From: Microbacterium invictum
Lineage (GTDB): Bacteria > Actinomycetota > Actinomycetes > Actinomycetales > Microbacteriaceae
NCBI RefSeq assembly: GCF_014197265.1
Contig: NZ_JACIFH010000001.1
Coordinates: 1,240,001 to 1,304,000 of the forward strand
Length of the DNA stretch: 64,000 nucleotides
Direction: 5' to 3'
In this document: positions 50,487 to 59,133 of the stretch, in pieces
Numbering within the stretch: position 1 is the first letter of the stretch
Layout of the letters: each line of letters begins with the position of its first letter
Notes under the pieces: generated by a model
Seen by the model: the letters and a program-made list of their open reading frames with translations, nothing else
What the model was told of the DNA's origin: nothing
Databases searched by the model: none
Made by a program: the position numbers and the translations under genes

Positions 50487-51491
50487 ATGACTTCGCTGCG
50501 CCGCACTGTGCCCGCCCTTGCCCTTTCCGCATCGCTGATCGCCATGGCCGGCTGCGCCACCACCGTGCCCGGTGCGGGCGACACCTCCGACGTGGATGCC
50601 GCGGCCCCCGCCACGCGAGTAGTGAGCACCGAGCAGGGCGAGGTCACCATCCCCGCCGATCCCGAGCGCATCATCGTGCTCAACTCGAACCTCGCCGGCT
50701 ACCTGTTCTCGCTGGACGTGCCGGTGCTTGCGACGCTGCCCGAAGAGGTCGGCGAGGTCGACCCCGAGTATCCGGAGTTCTGGGCCGACGAGGCCACCGA
50801 AGCGGGCACCGTGATCCTCCCCTGGAGCGAAGACGGCTTCGACTTCGAGGCCCTGCTCGAACTCGACCCCGACCTGATCATCGCGGGCGGTCAGGGATTC
50901 TCCGCCTTCCAGGCCGTCGAGTCGTACGACCGGCTGACCGAGGTCGCACCGACCGTCATGGTGAGCTCGTCCCTGCTCACGTGGCAGGAGCAGCTGGACT
51001 TCATCGCCGACGACATCCTCGACGACGCCGCCGGCGGTGCCGAACTGCTCGCCGCGTACGACGACCGGGTCGCCGAGGTCGCGGCATCCATCACCGTTCC
51101 CGAGCTGCCGATCGCCTACCTCATCACGACCGTCGACACCCCGTACTCGATCCCCGAGAACGCCGCGCTGCCGCAGGCGCTCGCCGAGCTCGGCTTCGAG
51201 CCGGCCACCGTGATCGCCGACAACCCCGGGTTCGAGACCTATGGCACCGGCGACTCGTTCGAGCTGTCGACCGAGCAGCTGAGCACCGTGTTCACCGCAC
51301 CGAGCATGTTCGTCTTCCCGTTCTTCGAGGGCCAGGGCCCCACGGCCGACGATCTGAAGTCCGACCCGCTGTACTCGTCGCTGCCCGCGTTCCAGAACGA
51401 CCAGGTGTACGAGCTTCCGGCGTGGGTGTATCGCGCCGACTACCTGAAGTCGATGGCGATGCTCGACGAGATCGAAGCCCAGTTCGGCTGA
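50487..51491 (+). CDS. Iron-siderophore ABC transporter substrate-binding lipoprotein
   Basis: A 334-residue binding protein. A signal peptide (LRRTVPALALSASLIAMAGC) ends in the lipobox AMAGC, so the mature protein is anchored by Cys22 or so. The fold shows the FepB/FhuD features: IPADPERIIVLNSNLAGYLFSLDV (about 58-80), LLELDPDLIIAGG, a long helix linking two lobes and SDPLYSSLPAFQNDQVYELPAW near the C-terminus. It is divergent from the AraC-permease-ATPase operon, with an iron box between, and is followed 11 bp later by the SIP-fusion gene. Confidence 0.94.
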   Translation: MTSLRRTVPALALSASLIAMAGCATTVPGAGDTSDVDAAAPATRVVSTEQGEVTIPADPERIIVLNSNLAGYLFSLDVPVLATLPEEVGEVDPEYPEFWADEATEAGTVILPWSEDGFDFEALLELDPDLIIAGGQGFSAFQAVESYDRLTEVAPTVMVSSSLLTWQEQLDFIADDILDDAAGGAELLAAYDDRVAEVAASITVPELPIAYLITTVDTPYSIPENAALPQALAELGFEPATVIADNPGFETYGTGDSFELSTEQLSTVFTAPSMFVFPFFEGQGPTADDLKSDPLYSSLPAFQNDQVYELPAWVYRADYLKSMAMLDEIEAQFG

Positions 51492-51502
51492 GCGGCTCAC
51501 GC

Positions 51503-53266
51503 ATGGCACAGCGCAGCTTCGTCCCCCACCCCATCGTCGTCCGCGAGCTCACCGTCGCGCGGGTCGCCGACGTCACGCCCCGCATGCGCCGGGTGACCCT
51601 GACCGGCGCGCAGCTGGCATCCTTCCACCGCGACGGACTCGACCTGCCCGCTTTCGTGAGCACCGGCTTCGACGACCACGTCAAGCTCGTCTTCGCGACC
51701 GAAGGCGACGTGCGCGACATGCTGCCCATCCAGCGCGCGCACTCGATCGATTGGACCGACGCCGAGCACCGCGCCCTGCGCGACTACACGCCCCGCCGGG
51801 TCACCGCCGATGAGCTCGACCTCGACTTCGTCCGGCACGGCCACGGGCCGGCGGCGTCGTGGGCCGAGTCCACCGCGATCGGCGACAGCCTGTTCATCCT
51901 GGGCCCGAAGTCGTCGATCCTCTTCCCGGACGACGTCGACTGGGTCGTGCTGGCCGGCGACGAGACCGCGCTTCCCGCGATCGGCCGCTACCTCGACGAG
52001 CGCCCGCTCGACGTGCCGGTGCAGATCGTCGTCGAAGTGCACGACACCTCGGCCGTGCAAGAGCTCGCGCTGCGAACCGGCGACACGCTGACCTGGGTCA
52101 AGCCCGGCGAGCTGGTCGACACCGTGACCGGGCTGGAATGGTGGCACGGCAGCGCGTACGTGTGGGCCGGTGCCGAGAGCTCGGCGCTGCTGCCGCTGCG
52201 CCGCTGGCTCAGCCGCGAGAAGCAGGTGCCCAAGACGCACGTGAACATCACCGGCTACTGGCATGTGACCGCCGACGATGCCGAGGCCGGCGAGGTGCCG
52301 GGCGAGGCGAGTGCCGCAGGCGACATCGAACGGCTGCTGTCGCCGATCCCCTGGTTCGCGGTGCGCACGGCCCTGTCGCTCGGGATTCTCGACCGGGTGG
52401 CGGCCGGCCGCCACCGCGCGGCCGACCTGGCTGCCGCGAGCCGCGTTCCGGTGGCCGGGCTGCAGACGCTGCTCGACGTTCTGCTCGCACACGAGATCCT
52501 GAGGTCGGATGCCGGGGTGCTGACCCTCGGGCCGGTCGGCGAGCACGTGCTCGCCGACGACCATCTGCGCGAGAGCCTCGATGACACGGCCGAGGCCCGG
52601 ACGATCCTCGCCCTGGCCCAGCTCGAGGGCGCCCTGCGCGGCGATGTGGCGTTCGCGGAGGTGTCCGGAGCGAGTCTGGCGACGGCCGTGGACGCCGATG
52701 CGGACGGGTACGCGGAGCGCTATGACGAGACCATGGGGTTCGATTTCGTCGCCGCCGGGGTGGTCGATCACCTCGGGGACGCGAGGCGGGTGGCGGTCAC
52801 CGGGCCGGGCAGCGCCGCCTTCTCGAAGGCCGTCGCAGATCGGGCTCACGTGCGCGTGGTCGAGTCGGCCGCGGGTGTCGAGGTGCTGCGCGCGCAGATC
52901 TCCGAGCCCCACCGGTCGTTCACGTCGGGGTTCGACGCCGCTGCCGCCGGGTTCGACGCCGACCTCGCTGTCGCCGCCCTGGCCCTGGCGTACCGCACCG
53001 ACGACGAGGCCACCGAGGTGCTCACCCGCCTGCGCACAGCGTCACCGCGCGGATGGATCATCGAGCAGGTCGCCGCGCCGCACGACGACGCGACGACCCC
53101 GCACGCCCACGAGGCCGAGCACGGCCTGCTGACCTTCATGGGCACCGGCTCCGCTCCGCGCACGGTCGCCGACCTCGCGCGCCTGGCCGCGACATCCGGA
53201 TGGGACGTGGTCTCCCACGAGCCCATCGGCTGGAACCACGAGGTCATCGAGCTGCGCCGGGCTTAG
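51503..53266 (+). CDS. Siderophore-interacting protein (SIP) fused to a methyltransferase-like region
   Basis: A 587-residue two-part protein. Residues 1-260 are a SIP flavoprotein, which uses NAD(P)H and FAD to reduce imported ferric siderophore: PRMRRVTLTGAQLASF, RDYTPRRVTADELDLDFVRHG (FAD site), SWAESTAIGDSLFILGP, WVVLAGDETALPAIGRYL and WAGAESSALLPLRRWL. Residues about 275-350 form a winged-helix dimerisation domain of plant-type O-methyltransferases (IPWFAVRTALSLGILD). Residues about 420-587 retain a Rossmann-like layout, but the SAM loop reads VAVTGPGSAAF instead of DxGxGxG. The second half is therefore probably not a working methyltransferase. Confidence 0.88.
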   Translation: MAQRSFVPHPIVVRELTVARVADVTPRMRRVTLTGAQLASFHRDGLDLPAFVSTGFDDHVKLVFATEGDVRDMLPIQRAHSIDWTDAEHRALRDYTPRRVTADELDLDFVRHGHGPAASWAESTAIGDSLFILGPKSSILFPDDVDWVVLAGDETALPAIGRYLDERPLDVPVQIVVEVHDTSAVQELALRTGDTLTWVKPGELVDTVTGLEWWHGSAYVWAGAESSALLPLRRWLSREKQVPKTHVNITGYWHVTADDAEAGEVPGEASAAGDIERLLSPIPWFAVRTALSLGILDRVAAGRHRAADLAAASRVPVAGLQTLLDVLLAHEILRSDAGVLTLGPVGEHVLADDHLRESLDDTAEARTILALAQLEGALRGDVAFAEVSGASLATAVDADADGYAERYDETMGFDFVAAGVVDHLGDARRVAVTGPGSAAFSKAVADRAHVRVVESAAGVEVLRAQISEPHRSFTSGFDAAAAGFDADLAVAALALAYRTDDEATEVLTRLRTASPRGWIIEQVAAPHDDATTPHAHEAEHGLLTFMGTGSAPRTVADLARLAATSGWDVVSHEPIGWNHEVIELRRA

Positions 53267-53290
53267 CGGCGCTTCGGCGACCCGACCTCG

Positions 53291-53566
53291 ATGGGCGACC
53301 CGACCGACACCGAACGCTGGCTCGGGCCGGTCACCGCCTTTGACGAGATGGCCGAGCTCGAGCTCGCCGGGCGGGAGGGCTGGCACACGGTCGAAGCGGG
53401 AATGCTCGCCCACCGCGTGGTGCTCACCGACACCCGATGGGAGCATCGGCGCATCCTGTGGCGCGGGTCGCTCGCCGCCGAGCAGGCAGCGGGCTGGCAG
53501 GTCGGATGCCGCGCCTTCCCTTGGATCTACCTGGTCCGCGACACCGGTATCCGGGTCGAACGCTGA
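53291..53566 (+). CDS. Hypothetical protein
   Basis: A 91-residue protein starting MGDPTDTERWLGPVTAFDEM with no family I recognise. It is rich in aromatic residues (WHTVEAGML, RWEHRRILWRGS, FPWIYLVRD) and looks like a compact soluble domain with a beta-rich second half. It lies 24 bp after the SIP-fusion stop on the same strand and may be the last gene of that transcript. No function assigned. Confidence 0.65.
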   Translation: MGDPTDTERWLGPVTAFDEMAELELAGREGWHTVEAGMLAHRVVLTDTRWEHRRILWRGSLAAEQAAGWQVGCRAFPWIYLVRDTGIRVER

Positions 53567-53691
53567 CCGCCCGCTGCTTCCTCCACAACGGTCGCCCTGT
53601 GCCTCCTCTCCACAGTTCGCGTAGTTCCGCGGCTGCGGCCGGCACGCCGGTGGCAGGATCGGGGCAACCGATCCACAATGGAGGTGTGTAC

Positions 53692-54045
53692 GTGTCGATC
53701 GAGACCATCAGCATCATCATCAGCGCCGTGGCGCTCCTGGTGACGCTCGGCGGCATGTTCTTCGCCGGGTGCGCCTGGGTGATTCGTCGTATCGACGAAC
53801 TCGAGCAGCGACTCGGTGCGCGCATCGACGCGGGCGATGAAAAGCTCGGCGCGCGCATCGATAGCGTCGAAGAGAAGCTCGGCGCACGCATCGATAGCGT
53901 CGAAGAGAAGCTCGGCGCGCGCATCGATAGCGTCGAAGAGAAGCTCGGCGCACGCATCGACGGCGCGCAGAGGGAACTCGTCGAGCTCAAGATCGGGCTC
54001 GCACGGCTCGAGGGTCCGCCTCGGCACCTGATCCCGGCGCGCTGA
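53692..54045 (+). CDS. Small membrane protein with 11-residue coiled-coil repeats (paralogue A)
   Basis: A 117-residue protein with an N-terminal membrane helix (SIIISAVALLVTLGGMFFAGCAWVI, about residues 6-30). A hydrophilic helix follows, made of tandem 11-residue units of the form ARIDSVEEKLG, five in all with the central ones identical, and then a conserved end (RELVELKIGLARLEGPP). The 11-residue period is a hendecad coiled coil. The GTG at 53692 has GGAGG seven bases upstream. A paralogue with fewer repeats lies at 55343, beyond the serine hydrolase. Function unknown. Confidence 0.8.
   Translation: MSIETISIIISAVALLVTLGGMFFAGCAWVIRRIDELEQRLGARIDAGDEKLGARIDSVEEKLGARIDSVEEKLGARIDSVEEKLGARIDGAQRELVELKIGLARLEGPPRHLIPAR
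53822..53953 (+). repeat. 33-bp in-frame tandem repeat
   Basis: Units begin at 53822, 53855, 53888, 53921 and a degenerate fifth at 53954, exactly 33 bp apart. The three central copies differ from each other at about one position. Each encodes 11 residues of the coiled coil. Near-identity of the copies means unit number could change by slippage or recombination without a frameshift. Confidence 0.9.
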
Positions 54046-54049
54046 TGCT

Positions 54050-55222
54050 GTGCGTCCGGACCGAAGCGTGAGGCCGGCAGCCATCGACGACACCGTCGAC
54101 ACGACCATCGACGCCGGCGCACCCCTCGTCATCGCGGGTGTGACCTCTCCCCACGAGACGACCTACCTGCGGTCCGCCGGGGTGCGCACGCCCGGCAATG
54201 CGGATCCCGCCACGGCCGACACCGTGATCGCCTTGTACTCGGTGACGAAGGCGTTCACCGCGACAGCGGCGCTGCAGTGCGTCGAAGACGGACTGATCGA
54301 CCTCGACGCTCCCGCTCGCGACTACGTGCCCGAGATCGGCGACCTCGAGGTGCTCACCGCGCTCGACGAGGACGGCACCGCACACACCCGGCCCCCGGTG
54401 CGCGACATCACCCCGCGCATGCTGCTGCTGCACACCTCCGGGCTGGGCTACGACATGTTCGATAGTCGCTACGCCGCACTGTCCCGGCGACGGGTAACCT
54501 CGGCGACACCGCTGCGCGACTCGATCACGACGCCGCTGCTGCACGACCCCGGCGACCGCTGGACATACGGCACCTCGATGGACTGGATGGGCCTCGTGAT
54601 CGCCGCGGTGCGCGGGCAACGGCTCGAGGACGTGTTCCGTGAGCGCATATATGCGCCGTGCGGAATGGCATCCACGTCTTTCGACGTGACACCCGACATG
54701 CGGGCACGTCTCGCCACCGTCCACCGGCGCAACCGCGAAGGTGAGATCGTCGCCACGCGTGCAACGCCGCCGGATACGCCCGAACTCGACATGGGCGGTC
54801 AGGGGCTGTTCTCGACCGTGCCCGACATACTCGCGCTGCTGCGCGTCTGGCTCGGCGACGGCACCGCGCCCGGCGGGCAGGCGCTGCGGCCCGAGACCCT
54901 GGAGTGGGCGGTGCGCGGCCGGCCCGGACTGGAGATCACGCCGTTGCCGGCGGCGATCCCGGCGCTGACCCGGCCGGCCGAGTTCTTTCCCGGCCGCGAG
55001 AAGTCGTGGGCCTACTCGTTCCTCGTGAACGACGACGACGTTCCCGGCCGGCGCCGCGCCGGGTCGCTGTCGTGGGCGGGTCTGGGCAACGTCTTCTACT
55101 GGATCGACCGCACCTCGGGCGTGGCCGCCGTCTGGGCGGCGCAGCTGCTGCCGTTCTTCGATCCGGTCGCGGCCGACGGCGTCGACGCGTTCGAACGCGC
55201 GGTGTATGACGGTGCCCGCTGA
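54050..55222 (+). CDS. Serine hydrolase of the beta-lactamase/penicillin-binding family
   Basis: A 390-residue class C-type serine hydrolase: SxxK motif in LYSVTKAFT (Ser64, Lys67 from this start), TPRMLLLHTSGLGYD (about 124-138), the YxN equivalent in RWTYGTSMDWMG (about 166-177) and a GLGNVFYW-type third strand (SWAGLGNVFY, about 343). There is no signal peptide, so it is probably a cytosolic esterase or peptidase rather than a secreted beta-lactamase. It starts five bases after paralogue A and ends 120 bp before paralogue B. GTG start. Confidence 0.88.
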   Translation: MRPDRSVRPAAIDDTVDTTIDAGAPLVIAGVTSPHETTYLRSAGVRTPGNADPATADTVIALYSVTKAFTATAALQCVEDGLIDLDAPARDYVPEIGDLEVLTALDEDGTAHTRPPVRDITPRMLLLHTSGLGYDMFDSRYAALSRRRVTSATPLRDSITTPLLHDPGDRWTYGTSMDWMGLVIAAVRGQRLEDVFRERIYAPCGMASTSFDVTPDMRARLATVHRRNREGEIVATRATPPDTPELDMGGQGLFSTVPDILALLRVWLGDGTAPGGQALRPETLEWAVRGRPGLEITPLPAAIPALTRPAEFFPGREKSWAYSFLVNDDDVPGRRRAGSLSWAGLGNVFYWIDRTSGVAAVWAAQLLPFFDPVAADGVDAFERAVYDGAR

Positions 55223-55342
55223 CGGTGCCTCCTCCCCAATCGGTGCCACGCGGCATCCATCCACAAAATCCCGTGGATCCCCGCTCCGACCGCACTGCCA
55301 GTGGCACGATCGGATCATTCGACCGACAATAGGAGGGTGCTC

Positions 55343-55597
55343 GTGTCGCTCGAGATCATCACCACCGTCATCAGCGCCGCCGCGTTGCTGCTGACGATGA
55401 TCGGCATGTTCATCGGAGGGTTCGCCTGGGTGATCCGACGCGTCGACGTGCGTATCGGCCGCGGTGAGGACCGGCTCGGCGAACGCATCGACGGGCTCGG
55501 CGAACGCATCGGAGGCGTCGAGCGTGAGCTCGTCGAGGTGAAGATCGGCATCGCACGTATCGAGGGACCACCCCGGCGCCTCATGCCCGCGCGGTGA
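55343..55597 (+). CDS. Small membrane protein with short coiled coil (paralogue B)
   Basis: An 84-residue paralogue of the protein at 53692: membrane helix (IITTVISAAALLLTMIGMFIGGFAWVI), then GEDRLGERIDGLGERIGG and the shared ending RELVEVKIGIARIEGPPRRLMPAR. It has about two repeat units rather than five. GTG at 55343 follows AGGAGG. The stretch upstream also resembles that of paralogue A (CCAGTGGCACGATCGG against CCGGTGGCAGGATCGG), so the promoter region was duplicated together with the gene. Confidence 0.8.
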   Translation: MSLEIITTVISAAALLLTMIGMFIGGFAWVIRRVDVRIGRGEDRLGERIDGLGERIGGVERELVEVKIGIARIEGPPRRLMPAR

Positions 55598-55605
55598 GGC
55601 CGAAC

Positions 55606-56526
55606 CTACGGGTGGATCACCACCGGCGTGCCGGCCGGCAGCTGCGCCAGCCGATCGGTCGCGGGGCCGTCGAGGTAGATGCACCCGAACGAGTTCGGGC
55701 CCGACCGCACCTTGTAATAGTGGAACGCGGTCACAGCGACCTCTCCCCCGTCGAACCCGGCCATCGCCGGTGACTGCACGCCCAAGTAGACCAGCGGATG
55801 CCCCTTCGTGTACGCGAACCGCGGCTCGACCTTGGTGAGCATGATGAACGTGCGACCCGTGGGAGTGGGCGTGGAGGTCTTGCCCCACGAGAAGTCGTTC
55901 GCGACACGCTCCCACCCGCCGGCGGTCACGATGTCGATCGTGCGGTCCTCGAGGTGCACGTCGACGTACGAGTCGTTGCGACGCAGCTCGACATCGGCGG
56001 TGCGGAACCAGCCGGCCGCCTGACCGGCATCCCCCGACGGCGGCACGCCCTGCCGCCCCGGCAGCAGCACCTTCACCCAGTGCGTGTGTCGCTCGATCAC
56101 CGGCACGGTCGTCCCGCCGTACGTCTGATTGCGCGGCAGATACGCGAAAGGGTCCTCGCCCGGTTCGGCGAACACCGGTGCGCCCGGATCGAGCGGCTGG
56201 GCGACCAAGCCGCTGAGCGCCCCGAACGGGTCATCGTCGACGGGCAGCCGGTGATCGACCACCCAGACGTCGAGCCGCGGCAGGCTCGCGATCCGGTACT
56301 CGCCGGTGTCGGCATCCGGTCCCGTTGCGGCGGGGACGACGTCTTCCGGCCCGTCGGCCGGCGGGGTGGATGCCGGGGCCCGGACCTCGATGTCGGCGAG
56401 CGCCGCTTCCGGCGCGGTGTCGCCGGGGTGGGTCAGCGCGGCGGCTCCCACCAGCCCAAGCACGCTGAGCACCGACAGCGCCGTGATCAGCCACGGCGCG
56501 ACCGGAGTCCGGCGGTGCGCGCTCAC
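55606..56526 (-). CDS. L,D-transpeptidase (YkuD) family protein
   Basis: A 306-residue exported enzyme that would form 3-3 crosslinks in peptidoglycan or attach wall proteins. A membrane anchor (APWLITALSVLSVLGLVGAAAL, about residues 10-31) is followed by an Ala/Pro-rich linker and a putative SH3-like segment (about 130-190). The C-terminal YkuD domain ends with FHYYKVRSGPNSFGCIYLDG (His about 269, catalytic Cys about 282). The conserved SHGC is SFGC here. It is convergent with paralogue B and stops 9 bp from its stop codon. Confidence 0.88.
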   Translation of the reverse strand: MSAHRRTPVAPWLITALSVLSVLGLVGAAALTHPGDTAPEAALADIEVRAPASTPPADGPEDVVPAATGPDADTGEYRIASLPRLDVWVVDHRLPVDDDPFGALSGLVAQPLDPGAPVFAEPGEDPFAYLPRNQTYGGTTVPVIERHTHWVKVLLPGRQGVPPSGDAGQAAGWFRTADVELRRNDSYVDVHLEDRTIDIVTAGGWERVANDFSWGKTSTPTPTGRTFIMLTKVEPRFAYTKGHPLVYLGVQSPAMAGFDGGEVAVTAFHYYKVRSGPNSFGCIYLDGPATDRLAQLPAGTPVVIHP

Positions 56527-56568
56527 CCTTCCATGGTCCGCGCCGCCGAGCTCACACGCAACCGGTCG

Positions 56569-57558
56569 TCACCAGCGCGGGTGGATGCTCTCGCGCAGCA
56601 GCCGGTCGTAGACCTCGACCACGGCCGCCTCGAACCCCGACAGATCGACCCCGGCAGCGGTCTCGGCCGCAGCCGCGTTGGCCGCAGCCTGTGCGACGTT
56701 GCGGGCACCGGGGATCACGGTCGTCACGCCCGGCCGCGTCGCCGCCCACGCCAGCGCCGCCGCGGGCAGGTTCACGCCGTCCGGCAGTGCGTCGCTCAGC
56801 TCGGCGACGGCCTGCAGGCCGGTCTCGAACTCCACGCCCGAGAACGTCTCACCCTGATCGAACGCCTCGCCGTGCCGGTTGTAGGTGCGGTGATCGTCGG
56901 CCGCGAACGTCGTCGACGCCGTGTACTTTCCGCTGAGCAGCCCTGATGCCAGGGGCACCCGCGCGAAGATCGAGACCCCGGCATCCACGGCCGCCGGCAG
57001 CACCTCGTCGAGCGGCTTCAGCCGGAACGGGTTGAGGATGATCTGCACGTTCGTCACACCCGGCCGCGCAATGGCGGCGAGCGCCTGGGTGCACGTCTCG
57101 ACCGAGACGCCGTAGGCGGCGATGCTGCCCGCGGCGACGAGGTCGTCGAGGGCGTCGTAGGTGCCATCCGCGTCGATGACGGCGCTGGGCGGGCAGTGCA
57201 GCTGCACCAGGTCGAGCGTGTCGACCCCCAGGTTGCGCCGCGACCGGTCGGTCCAGGCGCGGAAGTTGTCGGGCGTGTAGTTCTCGGGCTCCTGCTCCAG
57301 GCGCCGGCCCATCTTGGTGGCCACGGTGATGCCGTGGCCGGGGCGGGCGGCGAGGAACCGGCCGATCAACGTCTCGCTGCGGCCGTCGCCGTACACGTCG
57401 GCGGTGTCGAACAGGGTGACGCCGGCGTCGGCGGACGCGGCGAGCACGTCGAGCGCCGCGTCTTCGGAGACGTCGCCCCAGTCGGCGCCGAGCTGCCAGG
57501 TTCCGAGGCCGATGACGGATACATCGCGGCCGGTGCGGCCGAGGGGGTGTTGCTGCAT
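56569..57558 (-). CDS. Aldo/keto reductase
   Basis: A 329-residue NADPH-dependent oxidoreductase with the (beta/alpha)8 fold. SVIGLGTWQLGADWGDV, LFDTADVYGDGRSETLIG (catalytic Asp and Tyr, about residues 50-67), VATKMGRR (catalytic Lys) and LDLVQLHCPP (catalytic His) make up the tetrad. PLASGLLSGKYTA and VIPGARNVAQ are the cofactor-binding segments of the YajO/general-stress AKR group. Substrate unknown. It is followed in the same direction by the L,D-transpeptidase gene with a 42-bp gap. Confidence 0.93.
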   Translation of the reverse strand: MQQHPLGRTGRDVSVIGLGTWQLGADWGDVSEDAALDVLAASADAGVTLFDTADVYGDGRSETLIGRFLAARPGHGITVATKMGRRLEQEPENYTPDNFRAWTDRSRRNLGVDTLDLVQLHCPPSAVIDADGTYDALDDLVAAGSIAAYGVSVETCTQALAAIARPGVTNVQIILNPFRLKPLDEVLPAAVDAGVSIFARVPLASGLLSGKYTASTTFAADDHRTYNRHGEAFDQGETFSGVEFETGLQAVAELSDALPDGVNLPAAALAWAATRPGVTTVIPGARNVAQAAANAAAAETAAGVDLSGFEAAVVEVYDRLLRESIHPRW

Positions 57559-57567
57559 GCCTTCAGG

Positions 57568-58602
57568 CTACGCGTTCGGGCGCTCTTGGCGACCGCGCAC
57601 GTAGGCCGAGACCACCGCCACCGCGGTGCCCACCACGACGCCGATCAGGGTGTCGAGCGTCCGGTCCACGAGCAGCGTGATCGGGTCGGACGGGTACGCC
57701 AGCTCGACCATGAGCAGCGCCAGCGGGGTGATGAACAGCATCGCCAGCCCGTAGTTGCGGTTCACGTAGAGTTCCGCGCCGACCTGACACAGCACGGCGA
57801 CGAGGATCGTCGCCAGCGGCGGCAGGTGCAGCGCGAGCAGTCCGGCGGCGATGACCACACCCAGAAGGGTGCCGACCAGCCGCTGCGACCCGCGCACGAG
57901 CCGCGCCTGCAGGTGCGCACCGCCCAGTGCCGCGACGGCCGCGACCATCGCCCAGTACCAGTGGTCGCCGATCAGCAGCAGCCCGACGATGCCCGCGAGC
58001 AGCGCGCCGATGCCGATGGTGAGCGCGGCCCCCTTCGCGTGCCGGTCGGCCGGCAGCGGAGCAGGCGCCGGGGCCAGCACGCTCCGGCCGCGACGGGCGA
58101 AGGCGATGGCGATCGTGAGCGCGATGCTGAACAGTGCCGAGGCTCCCCCGATGATGATCACGTCGAGAAAGGACGAGACCGTCGCCGGCAGGCTCGCGCA
58201 CGCACCCGCGGAGAAGACGGCGAACAGCGAGGACGGTGGATGCCAGCGCCAGGCGTGCGCGAGCAGTGCTACCAGCCCTGCGACGACCGCCACGACCACG
58301 ACGCGCAGAGCGGCCGGGGTGCCGACGACGGACAGCGCTGTGCCGATCAGCATGCAGACGACCATCGTCACGCCGGCCGCGATCTGCATGCGGATGCGAT
58401 CGGCGTACCGGTCGTAGCGGCCGTACAGCGAGGCGAACGCGCCGAAGCTGGCGTACACGCTCAGGTCGACGCGCCCGACAGCCCAGAGGATCAGCAGCGG
58501 CACGGCGATCGAGACCGCGGCCCGGATCGCGACGCGGTGGTCGCCTCGGTGCGGGGCGATGCGGATGAGGCCCGTCATGAACCGACCCTGACTCTCACCC
58601 AT
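57568..58602 (-). CDS. FUSC-family membrane protein
   Basis: A 344-residue protein of the fusaric acid resistance/aromatic acid exporter (FUSC) family with about ten hydrophobic segments. ASFGAFASLYGRYDRYADRIRMQ (within residues 60-85) and GGAHLQARLVRGSQRLVGTLLGVVIAAG (about 225-252) are the repeated signature halves, and LVDRTLDTLIGVVVGTAVAVV lies near the end. It probably exports aromatic or other weak acids, inferred from family. ATG 58602 is used; ATG 58578 (MTGLIR) is equally possible. Confidence 0.85.
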   Translation of the reverse strand: MGESQGRFMTGLIRIAPHRGDHRVAIRAAVSIAVPLLILWAVGRVDLSVYASFGAFASLYGRYDRYADRIRMQIAAGVTMVVCMLIGTALSVVGTPAALRVVVVAVVAGLVALLAHAWRWHPPSSLFAVFSAGACASLPATVSSFLDVIIIGGASALFSIALTIAIAFARRGRSVLAPAPAPLPADRHAKGAALTIGIGALLAGIVGLLLIGDHWYWAMVAAVAALGGAHLQARLVRGSQRLVGTLLGVVIAAGLLALHLPPLATILVAVLCQVGAELYVNRNYGLAMLFITPLALLMVELAYPSDPITLLVDRTLDTLIGVVVGTAVAVVSAYVRGRQERPNA

Positions 58603-58704
58603 GCTTCGATCGTACGGCGGTGCCGGTCTCCGGCATCCATTCGCCGGCATTTGTCACGCCGATCTGGCGGTGCGCGGCAGCCGACGGCGGCGCAGACTGG
58701 CCGC

Positions 58705-59133
58705 ATGCCGAAGGTGCCGGTGTACTACTACTCCTCTGTGTCGAACCTGACCGGACGATTCGCCGAGCACCTGGCCGCCGTCGACGGCCGCCCCGTGTTC
58801 AATCTCGCCGATGCGATGGTGCGCCGCCGCGAAGCCGGCGGGCCGTGGGTGCTGCTCACCCCGTCTTACAAGGCCGGCAATGCCGACGAGGTCACCCTGC
58901 CCGCGCCGGTGCGCAGCTTTCTGCGCTCGCCCATGAACCGGAGACGGCTGATCGGCATCATCGGGTCGGGCAACCGCAACTTCGGCGTGTACTACCAGGC
59001 CGCGGCACGCCAGCTCGCGCAGCTGTCCGGACGGCCGGTGCTGTTCGAGTTCGAGCTGTCCGGCACGCCCGAAGACGTCGAGCGGTGCGTGGAGATCCTC
59101 GACCGGCTCGACGCCGCCGTCGCCGCGGGATGA
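58705..59133 (+). CDS. nrdI: NrdI-family flavodoxin
   Basis: A 142-residue NrdI-like protein. NrdI is the flavodoxin that supplies oxidant for assembling the dimanganese cofactor of class Ib ribonucleotide reductase. Landmarks are VYYYSSVSNLTGRFAEHL (phosphate loop, about 5-22), LLTPSYKAGN where NrdI usually has PTYGGG-like sequence, IIGSGNRNFGVYYQAAARQLA (about 85-105) and VLFEFELSGTPEDVERC. Unlike the standard nrdHIEF cluster, no nrdE, nrdF or nrdH is nearby. Its stop overlaps the ATG of the aidB gene by three bases, so the two are translationally coupled. Confidence 0.85.
   Translation: MPKVPVYYYSSVSNLTGRFAEHLAAVDGRPVFNLADAMVRRREAGGPWVLLTPSYKAGNADEVTLPAPVRSFLRSPMNRRRLIGIIGSGNRNFGVYYQAAARQLAQLSGRPVLFEFELSGTPEDVERCVEILDRLDAAVAAG

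Noticed and set aside
51930-53266. Separate methyltransferase gene downstream of a SIP gene
   Set aside because: The frame is continuous from 51503 to 53266 with no stop or internal start with a ribosome site at the domain boundary, so a fusion is the better reading.
53822-53985. CRISPR-like array
   Set aside because: The 33-bp units are contiguous with no spacers and are in frame inside a coding sequence.
54050-55222. Antibiotic-resistance beta-lactamase
   Set aside because: The SxxK hydrolase fold is shared by many esterases and peptidases and no export signal is present, so a resistance role is not supported.
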